From positions 1,888,501-1,952,500 of the forward strand of contig OY282361.1 of the NCBI GenBank assembly GCA_958295645.1: a stretch of DNA of 64,000 nucleotides, given 5' to 3'. A program made the translations under genes and the position numbers. Below, piece after piece: positions 22,779 through 31,543 of the stretch (position 1 is the stretch's first letter; every line of letters begins with the position of its first letter). Under the pieces are notes generated by a model that saw nothing but the letters and a program-made list of their open reading frames with translations, ran no database searches and was not told where the DNA came from. The stretch comes from Longimicrobiales bacterium (lineage in GTDB: Bacteria; Gemmatimonadota; Gemmatimonadetes; Longimicrobiales; Gaopeijiaceae).

Positions 22779-23216
22779 GTGATCCTGTCCCAGACCGCCG
22801 TGTACGCCCTTCGAGCGATGCTCCACTTGGCCGAACGCCCCGACGAGCAGCCGGTGCGTGTGGACGACATCGCCTCCGCGTTGGAGGTGCCGCGCAACTA
22901 CCTGTCCAAGATCCTCCACGTCCTCGCCCGGCGCGGCCTGCTCCGCTCCACGAGGGGTCCCGGCGGCGGTTTCAGCCTCGCCGATTCCTCGGGCCGCACG
23001 ACGGTGCTGGAAGTGGCCGGCCACTTCGACGACATGGACCGCGAGCGCTGCCTCCTGGGCCGTCCCGAGTGCCGAGACGACGATCCGTGCCCGGCCCACG
23101 GCCAGTGGAAAGAGGTCGCCGCGGCCCTGCACGCTTTCTTCCGCAACACCACCATCGCGGACCTCGCCCGCCGCACAACGCCGAACCGCCCGCGACATCA
23201 ACCGGAGGCCGACTAG
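22779..23216 (+). CDS. Rrf2 family transcriptional regulator (NsrR/IscR-like, Fe-S sensing)
   Basis: 145 residues from a GTG at 22779. The N-terminal winged helix is typical of Rrf2 (LSQTAVYALRAMLHLAERP, IASALEVPRNYLSKILHVLARRGLLRSTRGPGGGFSLA). The cysteine cluster CLLGRPECRDDDPC in the second half matches the Fe-S ligand loop of NsrR and IscR. In this family the cluster senses NO or Fe-S status. The gene is first in the operon that encodes the CuA/heme-copper enzyme, and next to the palindrome at 22741, so an NO-responsive autoregulated switch of both divergent units is the simplest reading. Confidence 0.9.
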   Translation: MILSQTAVYALRAMLHLAERPDEQPVRVDDIASALEVPRNYLSKILHVLARRGLLRSTRGPGGGFSLADSSGRTTVLEVAGHFDDMDRERCLLGRPECRDDDPCPAHGQWKEVAAALHAFFRNTTIADLARRTTPNRPRHQPEAD

Positions 23217-23395
23217 TGACCGACCGCGACCCCGCCGGAGCCGGCTCGCCGGAGCCGAACGAAGCCCCGTTCTTCCAGCGGCTGTACGACCGGCCCTTCC
23301 TGCTGCTGGCTCTGGGCTTGGCGGTCATGCTCGTCCTGTTCACCGCCTGGGGATTGTGGGAGGTGCTGACGCTTCCAGAGGCCACGCTGCCCTAG
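23216..23395 (+). CDS. Small single-pass membrane protein in the heme-copper operon
   Basis: 59 residues from a GTG that overlaps the last base of the Rrf2 stop codon (TAGTG). A polar, acidic N-terminus (DRDPAGAGSPEPNEAP) is followed by FFQRLYDRPFLLLALGLAVM and one membrane helix up to LWEVLTLP. Small one-helix proteins commonly accompany heme-copper enzymes as accessory subunits. I do not recognise a named family. Confidence 0.7.
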   Translation: MTDRDPAGAGSPEPNEAPFFQRLYDRPFLLLALGLAVMLVLFTAWGLWEVLTLPEATLP

Positions 23396-23502
23396 GCGGG
23401 CCGAAACGCAGCAAGCCGGGCGCGAGCCGAGACGCCGCGAAGACGACCCGCCGGCGGCCGAGACGCCGCCGCAAGCCACCCAAACGAGGAGCACACGCCG
23501 AC

Positions 23503-24141
23503 ATGCACGCTACGGGCATCACTCCCCCGCAAGGCGTCTGGTGGAAGCCGGCGCACAAGTCGGAGAAGGTGTGGGCCACCGTGGCCTTCGCCTGGTGCAT
23601 GGTGCTGTTCGCCATGATGCCGGTCTGGCACCTGCGCGGAGGGCAGAATCCGTCGGGAATCCGCGCCAAGGTGGACCCGGCCGACTACCAGGCCCGGGTT
23701 CAGGAGTTCATCCGCGACTACCAGGTCGGCACCGACGCCGGCTTTCCGGTCGTGGCGCCGCCGCCGGGCAGCGACGTGTACCTGATAGGCCAGATGTGGA
23801 GTTGGCTGCCGGTTGTTCAGCTTGAGAAGGGCGCCGAGTACACGTTGCATCTGTCGTCGCTGGACGTGAACCACGGCTTCAACCTGTATCCCTTCAACGT
23901 CAACTTTCAGGTGGTTCCAGGATACGACTACGGCCTGCGCATAGTGCCGACCGAGGCGGGCGAATACGGCGTCGTCTGCAACGAGTTCTGCGGGGTCGGC
24001 CATCACTTGATGGTGGGCAAGGTGATCGTCGTGGAGCCCGGCGGCGCTGGAGGGGCGGGCGCCGGTGAAGCGGACGGCGCAGCAGAGACGACCGGCGCCT
24101 CGCAACCGGCAGGCGCCGGGGTGGAGAGCGATCCGCAATGA
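23503..24141 (+). CDS. Heme-copper enzyme subunit II with CuA site (NorS / ba3 CoxB-like)
   Basis: 212 residues from the ATG at 23503; a longer in-frame reading back into the regulator gene is not used. One N-terminal membrane helix (TVAFAWCMVLFAMMPVWHL), as in B-type subunits II, and a cupredoxin domain. The CuA ligands are complete: His in SLDVNHGFNLYP, then CNEFCGVGHHLM giving Cys-x3-Cys-x3-His-x2-Met with the bridging Glu. The last 35 residues are Gly/Ala/Glu-rich and probably disordered. It accepts electrons from a periplasmic donor and passes them to subunit I, whose gene it overlaps by four bases (ATGA). Confidence 0.9.
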   Translation: MHATGITPPQGVWWKPAHKSEKVWATVAFAWCMVLFAMMPVWHLRGGQNPSGIRAKVDPADYQARVQEFIRDYQVGTDAGFPVVAPPPGSDVYLIGQMWSWLPVVQLEKGAEYTLHLSSLDVNHGFNLYPFNVNFQVVPGYDYGLRIVPTEAGEYGVVCNEFCGVGHHLMVGKVIVVEPGGAGGAGAGEADGAAETTGASQPAGAGVESDPQ

Positions 24142-25859
24142 GAAACCCGTTTCGCACTTGTCCGACCACCGGGCTCGACGTTCACAAGGACGCCGACGCC
24201 CTGATCAAGGCCAACGCGGTGGCCGCCACGGTCGCGTTGCTGATCGGCGGCGCCACGGCGGTTCTCGTGCTGCTGACCCGCTGGCAGGCCGTGCATCTCC
24301 TGAGCGACGTGTGGTTCTACCGCATCCTCACCGTCCACGGGATGAACATGCTGATCTTCTTCATCCTGTTCTTCGAGATGGCGGTGCTCTACTTCGCTTC
24401 GGCCGTGCTGCTCAACTCGCGCGTGGCCGCGCCGAAGACGGGGTGGGTCGCGTTCGTGCTCATGCTGGCGGGCGCGGCAATGGTGGAATGGGCCATGTTC
24501 ACGGGCAGGGCCGACGTGCTCTTCACGTCCTACGTGCCTCTGAAGGCGCACTGGGCGTTCTATCTCGGCGTGATCCTCTTCGCGGTCGGCGCGATTCTCG
24601 TCACGGCGATCTTCTTTGCGACGCTGGTCGTCGCCAAGCGGGAGAACACGTACGAGGGGTCGGTGCCTCTGGTGACCTTCGGAGCCATGACGGCGGCGAT
24701 CATCGCGGCCATCACGCTCTTGCACGGCGCCGCGATCTACATCCCCACGTTCCTTTGGTCCCTGGACCTCATGCACGTGGATCCGCAGGTGTACCGCTTG
24801 GTCTGGTGGGGCCTGGGCCATTCGTCTCAACAGATCAACGTGGCCGCCATGGTGGCGATCTGGTACTTGCTGGGCGCGCTCACGGTAGGCGCCGTCGTCG
24901 TGAACGAGAAGATCAGCCGCACGGCCTTCGTCTTGTACATCCTGTTCATTTCCATGGCGTCGGCGCACCACCTTCTGGTGGACCCCGGATTCGGCCCCTC
25001 GTGGAAGATCGTGAACACCTCGTACTTCATGTACATGGCCGTGCTGGCGTCGATGCTCCACGGCTTCACCGTGCCCGCGGGCATCGAGCTGGGGATGCGG
25101 CTGCGGGGCTTCACTCAGGGGATCTTCGGCTGGCTTCGGCGCGCGCCCTGGCACGACCCCGGCTTCTCGGCGCTGTGCCTTTCCGTCGTGGTCTTCGGAT
25201 TCGTGGGCGGCATCACCGGCGTGACCTTCGGCACCGAACAGATCAACATCATCGCGCACAACACACTGCGCATTCCGGGCCATTTCCACGCGACCGTGGT
25301 CAGCGGCACGGCGATGGCGTTCATGGGCGTCACCTACTATGTGATTCCGCTGATCTTTCGCAAGAAGATCGCCTTCTACGGCATGGCGAAATGGCAGCCT
25401 TGGGTGTTCAGCGCCGGAATGCTCGTGTTCTCGACGGCGATGACCTTCGCCGGAACCTTCGGCGTCCCGCGCAGGCACTGGGACGTCACCTTCTCGGGAG
25501 CGCCGTTCGGGGTGGAATATTCCGCCGCGGTGGACTTGTTGTTCGCGGTCATGGCGGCCGGAGGCTTGGTCGCGGCGGTGGGCGGCGCAATGTACATAGT
25601 GGTCACCGTGTGGTCGGTCTTCTTCGGGAAGCCGCTGGGCGACGAAATGACTCAATCGGCCCTTGCGGGCACCGTTCCGCCCGGCCTGTACACGCGCCCC
25701 TTCACGGAACTCCCGGCCGAACCCGCCAAGCTGAAGGAGCACGGAAGGCTGGGGACGATGCCGGGCACGATGATCCTCGTCGGCGTGTTCCTGCTGGCCT
25801 TCGTCGTCTACTACTTCGCCAACTGGAAGCTCCTGTCGGCGATGTGGCAGATCGGGTGA
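24138..25859 (+). CDS. Heme-copper subunit I lacking the active-site tyrosine, probable NO reductase (NorY-like)
   Basis: 573 residues with about 13-14 membrane helices, aligning closely to ba3-type (B family) subunit I. Low-spin heme ligands are His67 and His384, the high-spin heme ligand His382 (GHFHATV), and the CuB-type ligands His228, His277 and His278 (AHHLLVDPG). The O2 reductase motif HPxVY at the first copper ligand is replaced by HSSQQ, so the cross-linked tyrosine (Tyr237 in T. thermophilus ba3) is Gln232. Loss of this tyrosine marks the NO-reducing members of the superfamily. With a CuA subunit, a SenC gene and an NsrR-like regulator the cluster resembles norSY-senC. NO reduction is therefore inferred; the exact subfamily needs a tree. 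Confidence 0.85.
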   Translation: MRNPFRTCPTTGLDVHKDADALIKANAVAATVALLIGGATAVLVLLTRWQAVHLLSDVWFYRILTVHGMNMLIFFILFFEMAVLYFASAVLLNSRVAAPKTGWVAFVLMLAGAAMVEWAMFTGRADVLFTSYVPLKAHWAFYLGVILFAVGAILVTAIFFATLVVAKRENTYEGSVPLVTFGAMTAAIIAAITLLHGAAIYIPTFLWSLDLMHVDPQVYRLVWWGLGHSSQQINVAAMVAIWYLLGALTVGAVVVNEKISRTAFVLYILFISMASAHHLLVDPGFGPSWKIVNTSYFMYMAVLASMLHGFTVPAGIELGMRLRGFTQGIFGWLRRAPWHDPGFSALCLSVVVFGFVGGITGVTFGTEQINIIAHNTLRIPGHFHATVVSGTAMAFMGVTYYVIPLIFRKKIAFYGMAKWQPWVFSAGMLVFSTAMTFAGTFGVPRRHWDVTFSGAPFGVEYSAAVDLLFAVMAAGGLVAAVGGAMYIVVTVWSVFFGKPLGDEMTQSALAGTVPPGLYTRPFTELPAEPAKLKEHGRLGTMPGTMILVGVFLLAFVVYYFANWKLLSAMWQIG

Positions 25860-25914
25860 GGACGATCGCGAGGTTGCCGCTCGGGCGTGAACGGCCCGGT
25901 CAGCGGGCATTCGG

Positions 25915-26850
25915 GTGATTCTCCGGCCCCAGGACAGATGGCCCCTCGGGGCAGTTGCGTTCGTTCTGGCCGTGTCCGCCGCCTGGTGGAGCTTCGCGCT
26001 GTTCGCGGTGCCCGGCGCGCCCGACTGGCTGGACCGCGCCCGCGCCGTCTGCTTCAACATCACCGAGAGCGGCCTGCCGGACGCCAAGGGCTGGCTGCTG
26101 CTGATCGGCCAGCCGCCCGCGATGCTGCTCGCGCTGTACGCCGGATGGAGCCGCCAAGTGCGCGACACGGTCCAGCACTTCGCCCGCTCGCCCGGCGGGC
26201 GGCGCCTGGCGGCCGGCACGGGCTTGGCGATCGTGGCCTTTCTGGCTATTGCCGCGGCCCAGGCCGCCAGCCTTCGCGTGCCGGCACCGACGCTGGCCTC
26301 GGGCGTCGGGCTGAACGGCAACGAACCTCTGCCCGAGACCTATCCCCGTCTCGACCGCCCCTGGCCCCGCACCGACGGCCTGGTCGACCAGCGCGGCGAC
26401 GCGTTCGCGCTGGAGAGCCTCGGCGGCCGCCGGGCCTTCGTGACCTTCGCGTTCGGCCACTGCGCGACGATCTGTCCGATTGTGGTGCGCAACTCGCTGG
26501 CGGCCCGGCGAGCCGTGGAGGCGCAAGGGCGGACGGGGAGCGACACGGCAGCCACCGACATCGCGGTCGTCGTACTCACGCTCGATCCTTGGCGCGACAC
26601 GCCCAGCCGGCTGTCGGCCCTTGCGGCACGCTACGGGCTTGACCCCGCACGCGACTTCATGGTCGGCGGCGCTCCCGAAGCGGTGACCGCCGCCTTGGAC
26701 GCCTTCCGCATGGCCTCCCAGCGCGACACCCGCACCGGCGACATCGTCCACCCGCCGCTGGTCTACGTCGTGGAGCGAGACGGCGCCTTGGCCTACGGCA
26801 CGACGGGCGCGACGGGCCATCTGGTGCAGTTGGCGGGGAGGTTGCGGTAG
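25915..26850 (+). CDS. SCO1/SenC copper chaperone with N-terminal membrane domain
   Basis: 311 residues from a GTG at 25915. About two to three membrane helices in the first 120 residues, including a conserved-looking loop (DWLDRARAVCFNITESGLP). The C-terminal thioredoxin-like SCO domain has the copper site FGHCATICP (Cys-x3-Cys-Pro) and the downstream His in GDIVHPPLVYVV. It should deliver copper to the CuA centre of subunit II. The membrane extension is unlike the single-helix anchor of ordinary SCO proteins. It follows subunit I by 55 bases and probably ends the operon. Confidence 0.85.
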   Translation: MILRPQDRWPLGAVAFVLAVSAAWWSFALFAVPGAPDWLDRARAVCFNITESGLPDAKGWLLLIGQPPAMLLALYAGWSRQVRDTVQHFARSPGGRRLAAGTGLAIVAFLAIAAAQAASLRVPAPTLASGVGLNGNEPLPETYPRLDRPWPRTDGLVDQRGDAFALESLGGRRAFVTFAFGHCATICPIVVRNSLAARRAVEAQGRTGSDTAATDIAVVVLTLDPWRDTPSRLSALAARYGLDPARDFMVGGAPEAVTAALDAFRMASQRDTRTGDIVHPPLVYVVERDGALAYGTTGATGHLVQLAGRLR

Positions 26851-26884
26851 GGGGGACTCTCGAGGCCCGATGCTGGGTGGAGCA

Positions 26885-27918
26885 TCAGCGACCGTGAGGC
26901 TCCCGCGAGGCCCACATCACAAGCTGGAGCTCATTGCCGTCGATCAGCGCATACTCCGGCAGACGCCCCGACAACCTCCGAGTCTCGCTGCGAATGATCG
27001 GCACGCCGTCGCCCCTGCGATCCATCATGTATCGGCGACGCAGGTCGAGGTCGGGATCGACGCGGCGACGCGCCAGCAACGACACGATCAGTTCGTTGCG
27101 GTTGTACTGCCGCAGGTGCATCGTCTCGGGCTTGAGCGTATTGGCAAGCTCTCCCGGTACGTACAACTCCAGGCGGTCGCGGAACATGTGAAGGCGAATA
27201 CGGGCGCCGCTCATCGAGTAGTCGCGGTGCGCGACGGCGTTCACTAAAGCCTCGAACACCGCTCTCTCGCTGAACTGCGGCATCTCCACGCGCGAGGTGC
27301 CCTTCGTTGCCCAGTAGCGCATGTTGCGCTTTACAAAGTGCAGCGCGTCTCGTCGTCGTCGCCCGCCCGCAGGAACTGTGCTGCAAGCGTTCGATCCAAG
27401 CTGGCGACAGTGGCCCTCGGAACCGGAGACTCGTCGAACCTGATCATCCTGCTCTGGCTACGCGCCTGATAAAGCCTTGCACGGTGCTCGGACGACATTC
27501 GCCGCTTCGAACTTCCTATGCGCGCGTAATATCCGCCAGGGCTCCGGTGAACAAACAGCCCGCGCTCCAGTTCCACGCAGATTACTGCGACACGGCTTCC
27601 GTCGGACCCTGGAAGCTCAACCGCGCTGATCAACGCAGTAATCGGAGGATCGACGGCATCGTTGCAGATCTCTCGAACCCACGTCTCGACCATCCCCAAC
27701 CGGTCCCGAGGCACTCCCACGACATCCCGGCTCTTGTCATCCACGCCAAAGACAAGTAGGCCGCCCCACGAGTTCGCCATCGCGGCGAGTTCGTCGGCCA
27801 CGGCATCCCGTGCGGGGCTCTTGACCTTGTCGCCCGCTGTCAGCACGCGCTTGAACTCCAACGTCGAGTCCTCCCCGAGACGTATCCTGTTGGTCAGTTC
27901 TCCGGAGCTGATCATCAC
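26885..27918 (-). pseudogene. AlbA_2-type ATP-binding protein, frameshifted
   Basis: Two reading frames together make one protein of the AlbA_2/COG2865 type. The first half (27918 to 27331) has the AlbA_2 marks ESTLEFKRVLT-like start DSTLEFKRV, then MANSWGGLLVFGVDD. The second half (to 26885) continues with ALHFVKRNMRYWATKGTSRVEMPQFSERAVFEALVNAVAHRDYS and an ATPase-like GELANTL segment. They are in different frames; the shift lies in the GACGACGACGA repeat near 27345-27360, where one base is gained or lost. The start overlaps the TrlF stop (ATGA), so both come from one operon. It may be a real mutation, a sequencing error, or a switchable repeat. Such proteins are usually regulators or accessory factors in defence islands. 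Confidence 0.8.
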
Positions 27919-30647
27919 GGCGACTCCCCCGACGAAACTATTCGGCGATAGCGTTTCTTAAACGCTTCCTCGCCACCCTCCATCACGCGACAGATTTCCT
28001 CTCTTACCCTCTGATCCTGCAGACCACCGTCACACACGATATGCGTCTGGCCGTTCTGGGCGTCAAGCGACATCACATATTCCGCGTCCGCGTGCACTAC
28101 TATATTCGGATTATGCGTAACTACTATCACTTGTCGGTTCCTCTTCACTTCCCGCAGCCTCTTGACGAGCAAATCGTAAACTACGGCATTGTCTAAGTCG
28201 TCCTCCGGCTGATCGAGTATGATGGGTTCCGTGCCTTGACCTAGCACAAACGCCAACAGCGCTGCCGTCTGCTGACCTGGAGATCCGTGTGCCAGCTTCC
28301 TCCAGGCACCCGATTCCTCTTTGTACTCCACCGACACCGAGTCGTCTGGGCTGTAGAGAGCCAGTTGATCGACTTTCGCCGGATCGATATGCTCGAGCAC
28401 GTTAAGAAACCGTTGATCCCGAGCCTCCCAGTCGCCAGTCCGGTCTTCCCGATATCGTCGCATCTTTGCGATCACAGCGTCGAGCCGATCCCAGCTCCAT
28501 GGCTGCTCGCCGGAGGCGGCGGGCCGAATCTCTCGACAAATTGCCGTACGATCCTTCTCAAAGCGATCTGTGCCCAGCGTAATTGCCAGCTCGTCGTCCA
28601 ATCGTTTCCAGTCCGTCAGTCTCCGCACGCAGACCCTCACCGAGTCGCTAGACGCATTGGCAACGTATTCCTGCCGACGCTTTCCTAGTTGCAGCTTCAA
28701 GTCACGATACGCCGCAAGCACCAGTTCGGCTTCTCGTTCGTAATCCGCTCCCTTTGTCTCAGCCTCAGTAAGACGATCGATTTTCTGCTCGAGCTGATCT
28801 TTTTCCGCTAGCAGGTCTGGGTAATTCTCAAGTCCATCAATTCCCTGTTCAGAAAGGTCCTTCATAGCGGTTTCAAAATCTTGCTTGTCGGATAGCATGC
28901 TCTTTCTCCACAAATCAGCTGCTTGACTACTGCGAATTCGTTTCATCGCGCGTTCCGCGTCGTCTAGGCTGTCCTGTATCCGGTGCTGCGTTCGTCCAAT
29001 GGCGTCGTGCAAGGCTTTGTGCATGTGCTGTAGATTCTCCTCGCGCACATCCCCTGCCCCCTTCTTCTCGATGCCAAGGTCCGCTACTTCCAAATCAACG
29101 GCACTGCGACGCGCGACGGCGATGGCACTCCTAACAGAGTCACAGACAGACTTCCAAGTGTTCTCTTCCCGTTGACTACGCCTATATGATGCGAAGGCTT
29201 CGGCACGACCAGCCTTTTGGAGGACGTCCAGCTTTCGGCGGACATCGGTTAGACGAGCGGCGAGTTCTGACCGTCCGTCTGCCTGGCGATACGCTAGACG
29301 CGCTTGTGACCGGCAAGCTAGATACCTGGCGTGTGTTTCCTCCATCGAACGATGAAGGTCGGCACGCCCTACCTGTCGGCTCTCGTCAATCACGGTAAGC
29401 AGTGCATTAGGGTCATGAGCGATCTCGAACAACTGCTTTTGGCTGAATATACGAACGGGGAAGCGATGGGCGATATCTCCCTGTTCTTCGCGAGTGTCGT
29501 TGCCTACTAACCTGACCACTGAAGGAGCTCTGCCGTCCTGGCACCAGGACAAACGAAAACGTTCTCCGTTCCTTCGGTAGACGATGTCGATGCGTGTCGT
29601 TTGTGTCAGAAGTCCTTCCTCGTCACGGGAGGCAGGAACACGCAGACGACGATCAAATGAGTCACGCAGAGACTCGGGCAGGTCCCTCTTTCGGTCTCGG
29701 CGGAGAGTCTTTCGGCAGAAATCGACTATTGTGGACTTTCCGGTCCCACGACCACCTATGATCGCATTGAACCAGGGGTTGAAGCGGAACTCCATTCGTG
29801 TCGGCTGTCCAATATGTCTCGCGTTGTCGACGGTGACGCTTTCCACTACGGTAGAAGAAAACTGCTTGTTTGGATTTGGCGTGTCGTAGTGCATAACGGA
29901 ACGAGAGCTGTCGCTTAGCGAACCGTCTTCGAATGCTAGCCGCACCCCCCCCGAAGAGGGATCTGTCATCTTGATCCACGTATAACGCCGACCTAGATCG
30001 TCATACCTGTGGGCATCGGACCCCCACACGCGCGTGATTCGGCGCGGTACATCGGACGTCTTTCCGTCAATCCACTTGTCGTCAACTTCTTTGTCTGGGT
30101 CGATCTCGACGGCTGCAAGACTGCGATTCCTAAGTATTGCGATCCGCTGTTGTCCTCGTAGCGGCTGTGGTTCGCCATCTGCAACTTGTTCCAGCAAACC
30201 CGCAGGGCCGTTTACGTGGGCACCTATCACGATTGCTGACTTGCCGCAACGACCCAACAAGGTATCGATACTTATAAGGGAACGAGCTTCGGCAGAACCC
30301 CTTTCCGCCACCGGCACCTGGGCACGCGAAAGTATGTCAGCGACATCGTCTTGTTGTTGATTCGGACCCATGATCAACAGCAAGTGGACACCATCAATGG
30401 TGAGTTCGACGCCTGGGAACAACACTAAGCCAATGCGCCTCGCGGCATCCTGTAAGGGGGAGATTCCGTCGGCTGTATTGTGATCGGTCACAGCGGCTAC
30501 GTCGATGCCGCGTTTCTGGAAGGCACTCACCCACCGATCCCAGTTCGGGTTGTTGCGATCGTCCTTGAAGTCGTGGGACGCTGGACTGTGGGCGTGGAGA
30601 TCCACTTGCCACCATCGGGACCCCGGCCACTTCCACGGTTCCGGCAT
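27915..30647 (-). CDS. TrlF-like PHP-domain/SMC-type ATPase, putative defence protein
   Basis: 910 residues in three parts. The N-terminal PHP phosphoesterase domain has DLHAHSPASHD, TDHNT, the GVELT strand and a late WGSDAH, all metal-ligand motifs. The ATPase head has Walker A GGRGTGKST, a signature region near LAHGSPGQQTAALLAFVLGQG, Walker B IILDQPEDDLDN and VVTHNPNI. Between them is a long coiled coil with many Arg/Glu/Lys heptads. This matches the TrlF group of PHP-ATPases found in defence islands; cleavage of a nucleic acid controlled by ATP binding is likely, but the target is not visible. The gene looks richer in A+T than its flanks, which points to transfer. It is transcribed leftwards and coupled to the AlbA-type gene. 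Confidence 0.85.
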   Translation of the reverse strand: MPEPWKWPGSRWWQVDLHAHSPASHDFKDDRNNPNWDRWVSAFQKRGIDVAAVTDHNTADGISPLQDAARRIGLVLFPGVELTIDGVHLLLIMGPNQQQDDVADILSRAQVPVAERGSAEARSLISIDTLLGRCGKSAIVIGAHVNGPAGLLEQVADGEPQPLRGQQRIAILRNRSLAAVEIDPDKEVDDKWIDGKTSDVPRRITRVWGSDAHRYDDLGRRYTWIKMTDPSSGGVRLAFEDGSLSDSSRSVMHYDTPNPNKQFSSTVVESVTVDNARHIGQPTRMEFRFNPWFNAIIGGRGTGKSTIVDFCRKTLRRDRKRDLPESLRDSFDRRLRVPASRDEEGLLTQTTRIDIVYRRNGERFRLSWCQDGRAPSVVRLVGNDTREEQGDIAHRFPVRIFSQKQLFEIAHDPNALLTVIDESRQVGRADLHRSMEETHARYLACRSQARLAYRQADGRSELAARLTDVRRKLDVLQKAGRAEAFASYRRSQREENTWKSVCDSVRSAIAVARRSAVDLEVADLGIEKKGAGDVREENLQHMHKALHDAIGRTQHRIQDSLDDAERAMKRIRSSQAADLWRKSMLSDKQDFETAMKDLSEQGIDGLENYPDLLAEKDQLEQKIDRLTEAETKGADYEREAELVLAAYRDLKLQLGKRRQEYVANASSDSVRVCVRRLTDWKRLDDELAITLGTDRFEKDRTAICREIRPAASGEQPWSWDRLDAVIAKMRRYREDRTGDWEARDQRFLNVLEHIDPAKVDQLALYSPDDSVSVEYKEESGAWRKLAHGSPGQQTAALLAFVLGQGTEPIILDQPEDDLDNAVVYDLLVKRLREVKRNRQVIVVTHNPNIVVHADAEYVMSLDAQNGQTHIVCDGGLQDQRVREEICRVMEGGEEAFKKRYRRIVSSGESP

Positions 30648-30784
30648 TGGCTCTTCTCCACATCAGAGTTGGCAATGGATGACGTAGACGGTAAAGGTAC
30701 CTAAAGTCAGAGGTCGGTTGCAACCCGACGTCGGGCCAAAAGGGCCGCGGTGTTCATGGGCGAACCGAGAGGCGCACCGTCCGA

Positions 30785-31543
30785 TCAGGTGGGCACGCGC
30801 AGCACGACCAGCTCGGAGTCCAGCCCGTGACGAACCACCTCCAGGCGTAGCGATGCGGCGGCCAGCGAGCGAGGTGGCACGTAGGACACGCGGAACGGGA
30901 AGAGGCCGGGCTGCTGGAGCAGGTCGTTGGGCGAGGCGGGGTGGCCGGCGCGAGCGTGAAGGGCGGCTTCGGCGAGCCAGCCGACCAGCTCTGGCGCTTG
31001 GACCGGATGCTGCTCGCCGACGGTGTACTGGCCTCGCGTTGTCGTGTCGGCCAGGACTCCCCAGTCCACGAACGACCGAAGAACGCGACGGGTGGCTCGG
31101 GCGACGGTGGAACGCTCGCCGTACTGCTCTTGGACGCGACGCCGGATCTGGGCCGCGGTCGCGACGCCCTGAAGACGGAGGAGCCTGCCGGCCTGGGTGG
31201 CGACGGCGCTCCAGAAAGGGTAGACCGCCATCGTCATGCCCCAGTGGACAGCCAAGCGGCTGGCGAGCGCCGCGTCGTCCAGAAGGCGGAGGCCGGTGTC
31301 CCGCAACGGGATCAGCCGGGACGGCGGTCCACACCATGTCCTCGTCAGGATGGTGACCGTCTTCTCGCGGTTGCTCCCGGCGGCGTTTCCTCCCACGGAC
31401 ACCTTGTCCCTGAGCATCTCCACAAGGGCGGACCGCGCATTCGCCCGGTTCTGTCCGGCCCGCGCCAAGTGCGCAGCCTCGTCCAGCCATTCAAGCCGTA
31501 CGCGCTGGCTGAACCTGACGGGGCGGGATGCGCCGTCGCTCAA
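30785..31543 (-). CDS. BREX-associated protein downstream of pglZ (brxA position)
   Basis: 252 residues if started from a TTG that overlaps the PglZ stop (TTGA); the first ATG is about 35 codons further. The product is mainly helical with a predicted winged-helix region (AQIRRRVQEQYGERSTVARATRRVLRSFVDWGVLADTT). In BREX type 3 loci the gene after pglZ is brxA (DUF1819), which is also a helical winged-helix protein of about this size; position and general features agree, but I do not see enough direct similarity to name it with certainty. Confidence 0.6.
   Translation of the reverse strand: MSDGASRPVRFSQRVRLEWLDEAAHLARAGQNRANARSALVEMLRDKVSVGGNAAGSNREKTVTILTRTWCGPPSRLIPLRDTGLRLLDDAALASRLAVHWGMTMAVYPFWSAVATQAGRLLRLQGVATAAQIRRRVQEQYGERSTVARATRRVLRSFVDWGVLADTTTRGQYTVGEQHPVQAPELVGWLAEAALHARAGHPASPNDLLQQPGLFPFRVSYVPPRSLAAASLRLEVVRHGLDSELVVLRVPT

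Noticed and set aside
24138-25859. A conventional ba3 cytochrome c oxidase
   Set aside because: The tyrosine of the HPxVY motif is replaced by Gln, and the neighbours (NsrR-like regulator, SenC, order of genes) fit a NO reductase better.
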